Below, in pieces: positions 1 to 7,236 of a DNA stretch of 9,966 bases. Position 1 is the stretch's first letter; each line of letters begins with the position of its first letter. Source of the stretch: Acetobacteraceae bacterium (lineage in GTDB: Bacteria > Pseudomonadota > Alphaproteobacteria > Acetobacterales > Acetobacteraceae). The translations under genes were made by a program, and so were the position numbers. Under the pieces are notes generated by a model. That model was not told where the DNA came from. It saw nothing but the letters and a program-made list of their open reading frames with translations, and ran no database searches. The stretch is from NCBI GenBank assembly GCA_020853405.1, contig JADYYZ010000066.1, forward strand, positions 1-9,966, given 5' to 3'.

Positions 1-374
1 GCCCCGAAGCGGGCAGCATCATCGTGGTGCTCGCCACCGATGCGCCGCTGCTGCCGATCCAGTGCCAGCGCCTGGCGCGGCGGGCGACGACCGGGCTGGC
101 CTGGGTGGGCGGCATCGGCGCCAACGGCAGCGGCGACATCTTCATCGCGTTCTCGACCGCCAACACGGTGTGCCAGGGCGAGGCGGTGAGCCACGTGCGC
201 ATGCTGGCACCGGAGGCGATGACGAACCTGTTCCAGGCGGCGGCCGAGGCGACCGAGGAAGCGATCCTGAACGCCATGGTCGCGGCCGAGACCATGACCG
301 GGCGCGAGGGGCGCCTGGTGCACGCGCTGCCGCACGACCTTCTGGTGGCAGCACTTCGCCAGGCAGGGCGATAG
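1..374 (+). CDS. P1 family (DmpA-type) aminopeptidase, C-terminal fragment
   Basis: This is the 3' end of a gene that enters from the left edge; codons are in phase from base 3 and the stop is TAG at 372-374. About 123 residues are visible. The stretch SIIVVLATDAPLLP, then an Arg-rich helix (CQRLARRATTGLAWVG), then GANGSGDIFIAFSTAN is the conserved C-terminal part of family P1 (DmpA, L-aminopeptidase/D-Ala-esterase, and beta-peptidyl aminopeptidase BapA). These enzymes are self-cleaving N-terminal-nucleophile hydrolases that remove N-terminal residues from short peptides or amides. The catalytic Ser at the autocleavage site lies upstream of the window, so activity cannot be judged. The gene is followed on the same strand by an M81 peptidase and a peptide-type binding protein, which suggests a peptide or amide breakdown locus (inference). 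Family assignment is confident; the substrate is unknown. Confidence 0.9.
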   Translation, partial: PEAGSIIVVLATDAPLLPIQCQRLARRATTGLAWVGGIGANGSGDIFIAFSTANTVCQGEAVSHVRMLAPEAMTNLFQAAAEATEEAILNAMVAAETMTGREGRLVHALPHDLLVAALRQAGR

Positions 375-385
375 ATCGGGCTGGC

Positions 386-404
386 CGCTGCCGCGTTGGC
401 AGCG
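386..404 (+). terminator. Possible terminator hairpin after the P1 peptidase gene
   Basis: A perfect 7-bp inverted repeat (CGCTGCC / GGCAGCG) with a 5-base loop (GCGTT) starts 11 bases after the P1 stop codon. No T-run follows, so it is not a textbook intrinsic terminator. It could attenuate transcription between the P1 and M81 genes or simply protect a 3' end. The hairpin is seen directly; its function is inferred. Confidence 0.35.
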
Positions 405-434
405 CGGGCGCACACCCTTATCGTTGCTGAAACG

Positions 435-446
435 CCGCCGCGGCGG
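435..446. promoter_or_regulatory. 12-base palindrome upstream of the M81 gene
   Basis: CCGCCGCGGCGG is a perfect palindrome centred about 33 bases before the chosen M81 start. In DNA this rich in G+C, short GC palindromes occur by chance, so an operator role is only a possibility. I see no convincing -35/-10 pair next to it. Confidence 0.15.
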
Positions 447-473
447 ACGATCGAGCGGAGAACGCCTGCACCG

Positions 474-1967
474 ATGAACGCCCGTGTGATGCTGGCTGCG
501 TGCCTGCATGAATCCAACAGTTTCAATCGCTTCTCGGCGCCACTTTCGCATTTCGAGCGCCAGGGTGTGTTTCGCGACGCTGCCGTGCCCGACCGCTTCG
601 CCGGCACCCGCACCGAGATGGGCGGCTTCCTGGCCGCGGCCGGCCAGCGTGGCTGGCGAATCGACACGCCGCTGTCGGTGCCGCCTGCCTCGGCCGGGCC
701 GGTGGCGCGCGCCGCGTTCGACACGTTTCGCTCGATCCTGCACGACAGCGCCCGCGCGATCCGCCCGGATGGCGTGCTGCTGGCGCTGCACGGCGCCATG
801 GTCGCCGAGGACGAGGACGACGCCGACGCCGTGCTGGCCGAGGCGGTGCGCGAGGCGGTCGGCCCCGGCGTGCCGGTGATGCTGACGCTCGATCCGCACG
901 GCAATGTTTCCGACCGGCTGGCGGCGGCGGTGAACGCCATCACCGCCTATCGCACGCATCCCCACACCGACCATTTCGAGGCTGGCCAGCGCGCGGCCGC
1001 GATGCTGGCCCGGGCGCTCGCCGCGGCCCAGCTTCCGGTGGTGCACCTTGCGCGGAGGCCGCTTCTGCGCGGCTTCGATTCCTGCCGCACCGAGGCGGGG
1101 CACGGCCCGATGCACGAGGCGCTGGCGCTGGCGCGCGCCGAGGAGGCGAACGACCCGGCGATCTACGAGGTCAGCATCCAGTCCGGCTTCGGCCTTGCCG
1201 ATTCCTGGCACACCGGCCCCACCGCCGCCGTCAGCGCCGCGCCGCGCGCCCGGAAATTCCAGGCGGTGGCGGAGCGGATGATGGATTTCGCCTGGAACAA
1301 CAGGGCGCGCGAAACCTTCCGGCTGCTGAGCGTGAACGAGGCGATCGCTGCCGCCCGCAACGCGCCCCCCGGGCCAGGCCCGATCGTGATCAGCGACTAT
1401 GGCGATGCGCCGGGTGGCGGCGCCTATGGCGATGCCACCGCGATGTTGTCGGCGCTGATTGCCTCCGGCCTGCCCGGCATCGTGGTCGCCGGCCTTCGCG
1501 ACGAGGCGGCGGCGGCAGCTTCGCACGCAGCGGGGGTGGGGGCGCGGCTCACGCTCGACCTTGGCGGGCATATCGACCCCCGCTTCGGCGGCGGGCCGGT
1601 GCGGCTTGAAGCAGAGGTGCTGGCGCTGTCGCCTGGCGTCTATGTCAATGACGGCCCCTATGCGACCGGCCAGCGCGGCACGCTGGGGCCGTCGGCGCTG
1701 CTCCGCGCCGGGGAGGTCCGCATCTTCGTCAACACGCACGCGCGCAACGTGCTCGATCCCGCCCAGCTGAGGCTGGTCGGGCTTACGGCGGGCGCGTGCG
1801 GTGTGCTGGCGATCAAGGGCATGGATGCGACCCGGGCTGCCTTCCAGCCCGGCAGCCGCGCCTTCATCCCGTTCGAATCCGGCGGCATCGCCTCGCGCAA
1901 CCCGGCGCTGCCCTATCGCAACCTGCGCCGGCCCATCTGGCCGCTCGACCCGATCGGAGACCTCTGA
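474..1967 (+). CDS. M81 family (MlrC-type) metallopeptidase
   Basis: A 497-residue protein of the MlrC family, presumed zinc peptidases named after the enzyme that finishes degradation of linearised microcystin; most members have unknown substrates. The N-terminus (MLAACLHESNSF, residues 6-17) matches the family opening. The metal-site region is visible as LDPHGN (D140, H142, N144) and RTHPHTDHFE (H162, H164, D166, H167). The MlrC C-terminal domain starts near the GDAPGGGAYGD loop (310-320). There is no signal peptide, so it is probably cytoplasmic. I chose ATG 474 because it puts the family's opening beta strand at the N-terminus and has GGAG at 457-460, although the 13-base spacing is long; ATG 489 is an alternative. 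The frame stays open upstream to a TTG at 396, which is unlikely to be used. Its stop overlaps the start of the binding-protein gene, so the two are co-transcribed. Substrates are probably peptides or amides imported by that system (inference). Confidence 0.9.
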   Translation: MNARVMLAACLHESNSFNRFSAPLSHFERQGVFRDAAVPDRFAGTRTEMGGFLAAAGQRGWRIDTPLSVPPASAGPVARAAFDTFRSILHDSARAIRPDGVLLALHGAMVAEDEDDADAVLAEAVREAVGPGVPVMLTLDPHGNVSDRLAAAVNAITAYRTHPHTDHFEAGQRAAAMLARALAAAQLPVVHLARRPLLRGFDSCRTEAGHGPMHEALALARAEEANDPAIYEVSIQSGFGLADSWHTGPTAAVSAAPRARKFQAVAERMMDFAWNNRARETFRLLSVNEAIAAARNAPPGPGPIVISDYGDAPGGGAYGDATAMLSALIASGLPGIVVAGLRDEAAAAASHAAGVGARLTLDLGGHIDPRFGGGPVRLEAEVLALSPGVYVNDGPYATGQRGTLGPSALLRAGEVRIFVNTHARNVLDPAQLRLVGLTAGACGVLAIKGMDATRAAFQPGSRAFIPFESGGIASRNPALPYRNLRRPIWPLDPIGDL

Positions 1968-3544
1968 TGCGCCGTGTGCTTGCCGCCGCCGCGATCGCGC
2001 TGCTTCCGGTGGGGGCCGTCGCGCAGCCCGATCCCGGCATTCTGCGCATGGCGCCGGCGGGCGATCTGCGCGTGCTCGACCCGATCTGGACCTCGGCCGC
2101 GATCACGCTGAACCTCGGCCAGATGATCTATGACGTGCTGTTGACCACCGACAGCAGGCTGAACCCGCAACCGCAGATGGCGGAAGGCTGGAAGACGAGC
2201 GACGACCAGCTGACCTGGACCTTCACGCTGCGCGCGAACCTTGCGTTCCACGACGGCACGCCGGTGACCGCCGAGGACGTGGTGGCCTCGATCCGGCGCT
2301 GGGCGGTGCGGGTCACCGCGGGCCAGGTGCTGTTCGCCCGGGTCGCGAGCTTCACCGCGACCGATGCGCGCACCATCGTGCTGGTGCTGAAGGAACCGTT
2401 CGGCCCGGTGCTGGAGGCGCTGTCCTCGCCGGTGCTGGCGCCGTTCGTGATGCGCGCCGCCGACGCCGCGACCGACCCGTTCCAGCAGGTGCGCACGACG
2501 CTCGGCAGCGGCCCCTATCGGTTCGAGGCGGACCAGCACCGCCAGGGCGACCGTGTCGTGTTCAGCCGCAACCCCGCCTATGTGCCGCGCGAGGGCGCGC
2601 CCGACGGCTATGCCGGCGCCAAGATCGCCCACATCCCGCGCGTGGAATGGGTCTATCTGCCGGACGCCGCGACCCAGGCGCAGGCGATCGCCAAGGGCGA
2701 GATCGACGTGATCGAGACGCTGCAAAGCGACCTCGTGCCGCTGCTGCGCCGCAACCGTGAGGTCGATGTGCGGGTCCTGAACACGCTGGGCACGGTCGGG
2801 CATGTGCGCCCGAACAGCCTTCAGCCGCCCTTCGACAAGCCCAAGGCACGCCAGGCGCTGCTGGCGCTGCTGGACCAGGCGGAGTTCATCGCCGCCACCA
2901 CCCCCGACCCCAGCCTTGGCCGCGAATGCCATTCGCTGTTCACCTGCGGCACGCCGCTGGAAAGCCAGGCAGGAATCGCCGAGTGGTCGCGCCCCGACCC
3001 CGAGCGCGCGAAGCGCCTGCTGGCCGAGGCGGGCTATCGCGGCGAGCCGCTGGTGCTGCTCGATCCCGCCGACCAGCCCTCGATCCACGCCATCGCATTA
3101 TTGACCGCCGATGCGCTGCGCCGGATCGGCGCCAACGTGCAGGTCGAGACGATGGACTGGTCGACCCTGGTGACGCGGCGCAACAACAAGGGGCCGGTGG
3201 GGCCCGGCCTGCCGGGTTGGAACCTCGCCTTCACCACCTGGGGCGGCTTCACCTTCGCCAGCGTGCTCACGAACACGCCGCTGGTTGCCACCTGCGACGG
3301 CCGCAACCTGTATGGCTGGCCGTGCGACCAGGAGCTGGAGCGCCTGCGCGCCGCCTACTTCAACGCCACCGCCCCCGGGGCCGCCCGCGCCGCGGCGGAT
3401 GCGCTGCAGCTGCGCTATTTCGAGGTGGTGCCCTATGTGAACACCGGCATCTTCCAGCAGGCCAGCGCCTGGCGCCGCGAGATTTCCGGTATCCGCGCCA
3501 CCTTCTATCCGGTGGCCTGGAATCTTGAGAAGCGGGCGCGCTGA
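1967..3544 (+). CDS. ABC transporter substrate-binding protein, family 5 (peptide/nickel type)
   Basis: A 525-residue periplasmic binding protein of the SBP_bac_5 (DppA/OppA/NikA) family. ATG 1967 overlaps the M81 stop (TGATG), and GGAGA at 1956-1960 gives a 6-base spacing. Residues 1-19 form a signal peptide (MRRVLAAAAIALLPVGAVA) with an AVA|QP cleavage site and no lipobox cysteine, so the product is secreted soluble. The family signature reads as LTWTFTLRANLAFHDGTPVTAEDVV in the N-terminal lobe. Two close cysteine pairs, C321/C327 and C443/C453, could form disulfides in the periplasm. Family members capture di- or oligopeptides, or sometimes nickel, haem or sugars. Linkage to two peptidase genes favours a peptide-like ligand (inference). 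No permease or ATPase gene follows; the next gene belongs to a signalling operon. The partners must lie upstream of the window or elsewhere. Confidence 0.92.
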   Translation: MRRVLAAAAIALLPVGAVAQPDPGILRMAPAGDLRVLDPIWTSAAITLNLGQMIYDVLLTTDSRLNPQPQMAEGWKTSDDQLTWTFTLRANLAFHDGTPVTAEDVVASIRRWAVRVTAGQVLFARVASFTATDARTIVLVLKEPFGPVLEALSSPVLAPFVMRAADAATDPFQQVRTTLGSGPYRFEADQHRQGDRVVFSRNPAYVPREGAPDGYAGAKIAHIPRVEWVYLPDAATQAQAIAKGEIDVIETLQSDLVPLLRRNREVDVRVLNTLGTVGHVRPNSLQPPFDKPKARQALLALLDQAEFIAATTPDPSLGRECHSLFTCGTPLESQAGIAEWSRPDPERAKRLLAEAGYRGEPLVLLDPADQPSIHAIALLTADALRRIGANVQVETMDWSTLVTRRNNKGPVGPGLPGWNLAFTTWGGFTFASVLTNTPLVATCDGRNLYGWPCDQELERLRAAYFNATAPGAARAAADALQLRYFEVVPYVNTGIFQQASAWRREISGIRATFYPVAWNLEKRAR

Positions 3545-3617
3545 GCGGGGTCGGGGCCGGCGGGATGGGGAATCGGCTCTAGCCGGAACCGCGCGTTGGG
3601 TGCTTCCATGGCGGAAC

Positions 3618-3631
3618 TGGCCGCGCGGCCA
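3618..3631. promoter_or_regulatory. 14-base perfect palindrome before the receiver gene
   Basis: TGGCCGCGCGGCCA is a perfect palindrome, and an overlapping inverted repeat CCATGGC (3606-3612) / GCCATGG (3628-3634) surrounds it. It sits in the 86-base gap between the binding-protein stop and the first possible start of the receiver gene. It could be an operator, a terminator hairpin for the upstream operon (no T-run follows), or a 5'-UTR structure. If translation begins at 3655 or 3664 the whole element is non-coding. The symmetry is seen directly; the role is unknown. Confidence 0.3.
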
Positions 3632-4119
3632 TGGGAGCGACAGTCGAGGAGACGGTGAACGCCATGGCCGGTCCGGCCGATCTGCCGCCGGGGGATCCTC
3701 CCCCGGGACCCGCCGCTCCGGGCAGCGCCCCGCCGGCGCGGATCCTGATCGTCGATGACGAACCCAACATCCTGCTGTCGCTGCAGTTCCTGATGCGGAA
3801 GGCCGGCTACGCGGTGCGCACCGCCGCCGATGGCGAACAGGCGCTGGCCGAGATCGCGCGCGAGAAGCCCGATGTCGTGCTGCTCGACGTGATGATGCCG
3901 AAGCTCGACGGCTTCACGGTCTGCCAGCGGGTGAAGACGACGCCGGAGTGGCGCGACGTGCGCGTCATCATGCTGACCGCGCGCGGCCGCGAGGTCGAGC
4001 GCGAGAAGGGAAGGGCGCTCGGGGCCGACGACTACATCACCAAGCCGTTCGCGACGAAGGATGCGATGGACCGCGTGGCGGCGGCGCTGGCGAGGCCCGC
4101 CGGGCCGCCCGGCGGCTGA
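3631..4119 (+). CDS. Stand-alone response regulator receiver protein (REC only)
   Basis: A 162-residue protein (numbered from ATG 3631) with one CheY-like receiver domain at about 37-155 and no output domain. Phosphorylation residues are intact: acidic pair D42-D43 (ILIVDDEPN), phospho-acceptor D86 (VVLLDVMMPKLDGF), switch Thr T116 (VIMLTA) and K138 (YITKPF). The first 36 residues are a Pro/Gly/Ala-rich, probably disordered leader. The start is uncertain: ATG 3631 has only a weak upstream purine run, while GAGGAG at 3646-3651 could serve GTG 3655 (short spacing) or ATG 3664 (long spacing), giving 154 or 151 residues. It is the first gene of an operon with the small membrane protein (21-base gap) and the SLC5-kinase, so it is the obvious phospho-acceptor of that kinase (inference). 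With no DNA-binding domain, it must act through protein contacts, pass on the phosphate, or serve as a phosphate sink. Confidence 0.93.
   Translation: MGATVEETVNAMAGPADLPPGDPPPGPAAPGSAPPARILIVDDEPNILLSLQFLMRKAGYAVRTAADGEQALAEIAREKPDVVLLDVMMPKLDGFTVCQRVKTTPEWRDVRVIMLTARGREVEREKGRALGADDYITKPFATKDAMDRVAAALARPAGPPGG
3688..3706 (+). repeat. Strong GC hairpin inside the receiver gene's leader
   Basis: Perfect 8-bp arms CCGGGGGA and TCCCCCGG enclose a 3-base loop (TCC). The hairpin lies 24 bases after ATG 3664, in the codons for the disordered Pro/Gly leader. It would be very stable in mRNA and could slow initiation or cause pausing. It may equally be a by-product of Pro/Gly codons (CCN/GGN) in G+C-rich DNA. 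Confidence 0.4.
4097..4115 (+). repeat. Hairpin at the 3' end of the receiver gene
   Basis: Arms CCGCCGG (4097-4103) and CCGGCGG (4109-4115) with a 5-base loop end just before the TGA stop (4117-4119). It encodes the Pro/Gly tail of the receiver protein. No T-run follows and the next gene starts 21 bases after the stop, so full termination is unlikely. Partial attenuation or mRNA end protection that sets the receiver:kinase ratio is possible (inference). Confidence 0.3.
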
Positions 4120-4140
4120 CGGGCGGGCGGGGGCGGCCTG

Positions 4141-4419
4141 GTGATCCGGCGCAACACCACGCACGAACGCCTGGTCGCGCTGTTCATCCTCGGGGTCGTG
4201 CTGCTGGTGCCGCCGGTGCTGGCGGTGTTCAACCGCGAGGATCGCGTGCTCGGCGTGCCGCTGCTCTATCTCTATCTGTTCGCCGCCTGGGCGCTGCTGA
4301 TCGCGCTGGCGGCACTTGTCGCGGTGCGCATCGTGCCCGATGCCGATGCCGCACCGCCGGACGGCGCAACGGCATCCGGCGGACCCGAGGCCGGCGCGGA
4401 GGCGGCGCGCGATGCCTAG
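4141..4419 (+). CDS. Small two-helix membrane protein, CbrX-like partner of the SLC5-kinase
   Basis: A 92-residue protein starting at GTG 4141 with a G-rich stretch just upstream (4121-4136). It has two hydrophobic segments, about 11-30 (LVALFILGVVLLVPPVLAVF) and 39-63 (starting VPLLYLYLFAAW). The short loop between them carries NREDRVLG, and an Ala/Pro/Gly-rich, acidic, probably disordered tail follows. Both ends probably face the cytoplasm by the positive-inside rule. The pattern of a PP in helix 1, then FNREDRVLGVPLLYLY, resembles the small membrane proteins encoded next to SLC5-family symporters. In Pseudomonas, a short hydrophobic protein called CbrX is encoded immediately upstream of, and overlapping, cbrA. 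The end of this gene overlaps the kinase start by 8 bases, which implies translational coupling. A role as accessory subunit or translation-coupling leader is inference; no enzymatic motif is present. Confidence 0.78.
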   Translation: MIRRNTTHERLVALFILGVVLLVPPVLAVFNREDRVLGVPLLYLYLFAAWALLIALAALVAVRIVPDADAAPPDGATASGGPEAGAEAARDA

Positions 4420-7168
4420 CGGCACCGCCATCATCGTGATCGCGCTCGGCTATCTCGCGCTGCTGTTCGCCATCGCCTACTACGGCGACAACCGTGCCGA
4501 TGCGCGGCGCAGCGTGATCGCCACGCCGCACGTCTATACCTTGTCGATCGCGGTCTACTGCACATCATGGACGTTCTACGGCTCGGTCGGGCGGGCGAGC
4601 GGCAGCGGCGTCGGCTTCCTGCCGATCTATCTCGGGCCGACGCTCGCCTTCGTGCTGGGCTGGGTCGTGATCCGCAAGATCATCCGCATCAGCAAGCAGA
4701 ACCGGGTGACCTCGATCGCCGACTTCATCGCCGCCCGCTACGGCAAGAGCTCGGAGCTCGGCGGCCTGGTCACGATCATCGCCGTGGTCGGCATCCTTCC
4801 CTACATCTCGCTGCAGCTGAAGGCGATCTCGACCAGTTTCGCGGTGCTGCTGAACTACCCCGAGGTGGTGCTGCCGGCGGGCCACGCCGGCGTCTCGATG
4901 TTCCAGGACACCGAGCTCTACGTGACGCTGGCGATGGTGGCGTTCGCGATCCTGTTCGGCACCCGCCACATCGACGCGAGCGAGCGCCACGAGGGCATGG
5001 TGGCGGCGATCGCCTTCGAATCGCTGGTGAAGCTGCTGGTCTTCCTGGTCGTCGGGGCGTTCGTCACGTTCATCATGTTCGACGGCTTCGCCGACATCTT
5101 CTCGCGCGCGGCGGCGGATGCGGCGCTCAGCCGGCTGTTCATCATCGACGGCCCGGCCGCGAATGTCAGCTGGGTGGCGATGACGGTGCTGGCGATGGGC
5201 GCGATCGTGGTGCTGCCGCGGCAGTTCCAGGTGCTGGTGGTCGAGAATGTCGATGAACGCCACCTGCGCACGGCGATGTGGCTCTATCCGCTGTATTTGC
5301 TGCTGATCAACATCTTCGTGCTGCCGATCGCGTTTGCCGGCCAGCTGCTGTTTCCGGGCGGCGCGGTCGATCCCGACACCTTCGTGCTGACGGTGCCGAT
5401 GCAGGCGGGCCAGCCGCTGCTGGCGCTGCTGGCCTTCATCGGCGGGCTGTCGGCGGCAACCGGCATGATCATCGTCGAGAGCGTGGCGCTGTCGACCATG
5501 GTCTCGAACGACCTCGTGATGCCGCTGCTGCTCCGGATCGGGCGGCTGCACCTTTCGGAACGGGCCGATCTTGCGGGCATCCTGGTGGCGATCCGGCGCG
5601 GCACGATCGTGATCGTGCTGCTGCTCGGCTACATGTACGCGCGCACGATCGGCGGTTCCTATGCGCTGGTCACGATCGGGCTGGTGTCGTTCGTCGCTGC
5701 CTTTCAGTTCGCGCCGCCGATCCTTGCCGGGCTCTACTGGAAGGGGGCGACCAAGGCCGGCGCCATCGCCGCCCTGCTCGGCGGGCTCCTGGTCTGGCTC
5801 TATACGCTGGTACTGCCCGCCTTCGCGCGCTCCGGCTGGGTCGGCGGCGATTTCGTCGAGCACGGGCTGTTCGGCGTCGGCCTGCTTCGCCCCTATGCGC
5901 TGTTCGGGCTGGCCGGGCTTGATCCGATCACGCACGCGACGATCTGGAGCAGCCTTGTCAACACCTCGCTGCTGGCGGGCGTTTCGCTGTTCACCACGCA
6001 GTCGGTGATCGAGCGCAGCCAGGCCGTGCGCTTCGTCGATGTCTTCCGCCGTTCCGCCGGCAGCGGGCGCGACTGGAGCGGGCGCGCGAGCATCGGCGAG
6101 CTGTGGGCGCTGCTGGTCCGTTTCATGGGCGAGGCGCGGGCCGATGCCGCGATCCTGCGCTTCGCCGCGATTGCCGGCCGGCGGCTCGACCACCACACCC
6201 AGGCCGATTCCGCCGCCGTCTCCTTCGTCGAGCGCGAGCTCGCGGGTGCGATCGGCGCCGCCTCGGCCCGGATCATGGTCGCCTCGGTGCTGCGCGAGGA
6301 GATGCACGACATCGACGAGGTGACGCGGCTGCTCGACGAGGCATCGCAGCTGGTGGTCTATGCGCGGCGGCTGGAAGGCAAGTCGCGCGAACTCGAGGCC
6401 GCCAGCGCCGAACTGCGCGCCGCCAACCTGCGCCTGCAGGAACTCGACAAGATGAAGGACGATTTCATGGCGACGGTCAGCCATGAGATCCGCACGCCGC
6501 TCACCTCGATCCGCTCGTTCAGCGAGATCCTGCGCGACAACCCCGACCTCGACACCGACCAGCGCCAGGAATTCGTCGGCATCATCGCCCAGGAGAGCGA
6601 GCGGCTGAGCCGGCTGATCAACGACATCCTGGATCTCGCCAAGATGGAGGCGGGCACCACCGAGTGGCAGATCGCCCCGCACCGGCCGGCGCCGATCCTG
6701 GAGCGCGCCCTGGCCGCGACCAGCGGGCTGTTCGCAGGCGCCCAGGGCACAAGGCTGGAGGCCGACATCGCCGACGACCTGCCCGAGGTCGCGGTCGATC
6801 CCGACCGGCTGGTGCAGGTGGTGGTCAATCTGGTCTCGAACGCCGTGAAATTCTGCGACAAGGCCGATGGCCTGGTCGCCGTGCGCGCCTGGGCCGAGGA
6901 CGGGTTCCTGCGGGTCGACATCGCCGACAACGGGGTCGGGATCGCGCCCGAGTACCACGAGCGCATCTTCGAGAGGTTCCAGCAGGCCGGCAACGTGCTG
7001 ACCGACAAGCCGCAGGGAACCGGCCTCGGGCTGCCGATCACCCGCCAGATCCTTGAGCATTTCGGCGGCCTGATCTGGGTCGCGAGCGCCCCCGGCCATG
7101 GCGCCACCTTCTCGTTCCGCATCCCGCTGGTGGCGGCCCCCGCGGTGGTGGTGGCGGCGGCAAAATGA
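4412..7168 (+). CDS. SLC5 symporter-STAC-histidine kinase (CbrA/CrbS-like sensor)
   Basis: A 918-residue membrane sensor kinase. ATG 4412 is supported by GGAGG at 4398-4402 (9-base spacing) and the hydrophobic N-terminus (GTAIIVIALGYLALLFAIAYYG). Residues 1 to about 535 form a multi-span SLC5 Na+/solute symporter domain, with CbrA-like stretches SERHEGMVAAIAFESLVKL (190-208) and PRQFQVLVVENVDERHL (269-285). Residues 555-640 match the STAC linker (LLVRFMGE, LAGAIGAASARIMVAS). A coiled coil (about 640-685) leads straight into the kinase core: H-box ATVSHEIRTPL with H691, N-box NLVSNAVKF (N810), G1 box DNGVGI (D839, G841, G843) and G2 box GTGLGL (869-874). All catalytic motifs are intact. Unlike Pseudomonas CbrA there is no PAS domain, and there is no fused receiver. 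It should sense or transport a small metabolite (histidine for CbrA; CrbS governs the acetate response in Vibrio) and phosphorylate the receiver encoded upstream. The ligand is unknown here; no acs gene is in view. Confidence 0.93.
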   Translation: MPSGTAIIVIALGYLALLFAIAYYGDNRADARRSVIATPHVYTLSIAVYCTSWTFYGSVGRASGSGVGFLPIYLGPTLAFVLGWVVIRKIIRISKQNRVTSIADFIAARYGKSSELGGLVTIIAVVGILPYISLQLKAISTSFAVLLNYPEVVLPAGHAGVSMFQDTELYVTLAMVAFAILFGTRHIDASERHEGMVAAIAFESLVKLLVFLVVGAFVTFIMFDGFADIFSRAAADAALSRLFIIDGPAANVSWVAMTVLAMGAIVVLPRQFQVLVVENVDERHLRTAMWLYPLYLLLINIFVLPIAFAGQLLFPGGAVDPDTFVLTVPMQAGQPLLALLAFIGGLSAATGMIIVESVALSTMVSNDLVMPLLLRIGRLHLSERADLAGILVAIRRGTIVIVLLLGYMYARTIGGSYALVTIGLVSFVAAFQFAPPILAGLYWKGATKAGAIAALLGGLLVWLYTLVLPAFARSGWVGGDFVEHGLFGVGLLRPYALFGLAGLDPITHATIWSSLVNTSLLAGVSLFTTQSVIERSQAVRFVDVFRRSAGSGRDWSGRASIGELWALLVRFMGEARADAAILRFAAIAGRRLDHHTQADSAAVSFVERELAGAIGAASARIMVASVLREEMHDIDEVTRLLDEASQLVVYARRLEGKSRELEAASAELRAANLRLQELDKMKDDFMATVSHEIRTPLTSIRSFSEILRDNPDLDTDQRQEFVGIIAQESERLSRLINDILDLAKMEAGTTEWQIAPHRPAPILERALAATSGLFAGAQGTRLEADIADDLPEVAVDPDRLVQVVVNLVSNAVKFCDKADGLVAVRAWAEDGFLRVDIADNGVGIAPEYHERIFERFQQAGNVLTDKPQGTGLGLPITRQILEHFGGLIWVASAPGHGATFSFRIPLVAAPAVVVAAAK

Positions 7169-7219
7169 CTGAACGGGCGGCATTTGCCCTATTGACGCAG
7201 GGCGAAGCTTTCGTTCCCC

Positions 7220-7236
7220 TTGGGCATTCTTTTGCG
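7220..7236 (+). promoter_or_regulatory. Weak candidate sigma-54 promoter for the MHS transporter
   Basis: TTGGG at 7220-7224 and TTTTGC at 7230-7235 place a GG (7222-7223) and a GC (7234-7235) exactly 10 bases apart, the invariant sigma-54 (-24/-12) spacing. The rest of the -24 element does not match consensus. The start point would be near 7247, leaving a leader of about 46 bases before ATG 7293. A TTGACG at 7192-7197 could be a sigma-70 -35 box, but I see no -10 at the right distance. The -12 element overlaps a 5-bp hairpin (TTGCG 7232-7236 / CGCAA 7241-7245). A chance match is quite possible. Confidence 0.2.

Noticed and set aside
396..473. N-terminal extension of the M81 protein to a TTG at 396
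   Set aside because: The extra 26 residues are Arg/Pro-rich, have no counterpart in the family, and the TTG lies inside the 386-404 hairpin. ATG 474 fits the family N-terminus.
1913..3088. An antisense open frame of about 391 codons opposite the binding-protein gene
   Set aside because: Same cause: Arg/Gly/His-rich translation without domains, opposite a gene with a signal peptide and clear family signature.
4316..4411. N-terminal extension of the kinase by 32 codons
   Set aside because: The extension lies inside the small membrane protein gene and is Arg/Pro/His-rich. ATG 4412 has GGAGG at a 9-base spacing and begins with the first transmembrane helix.
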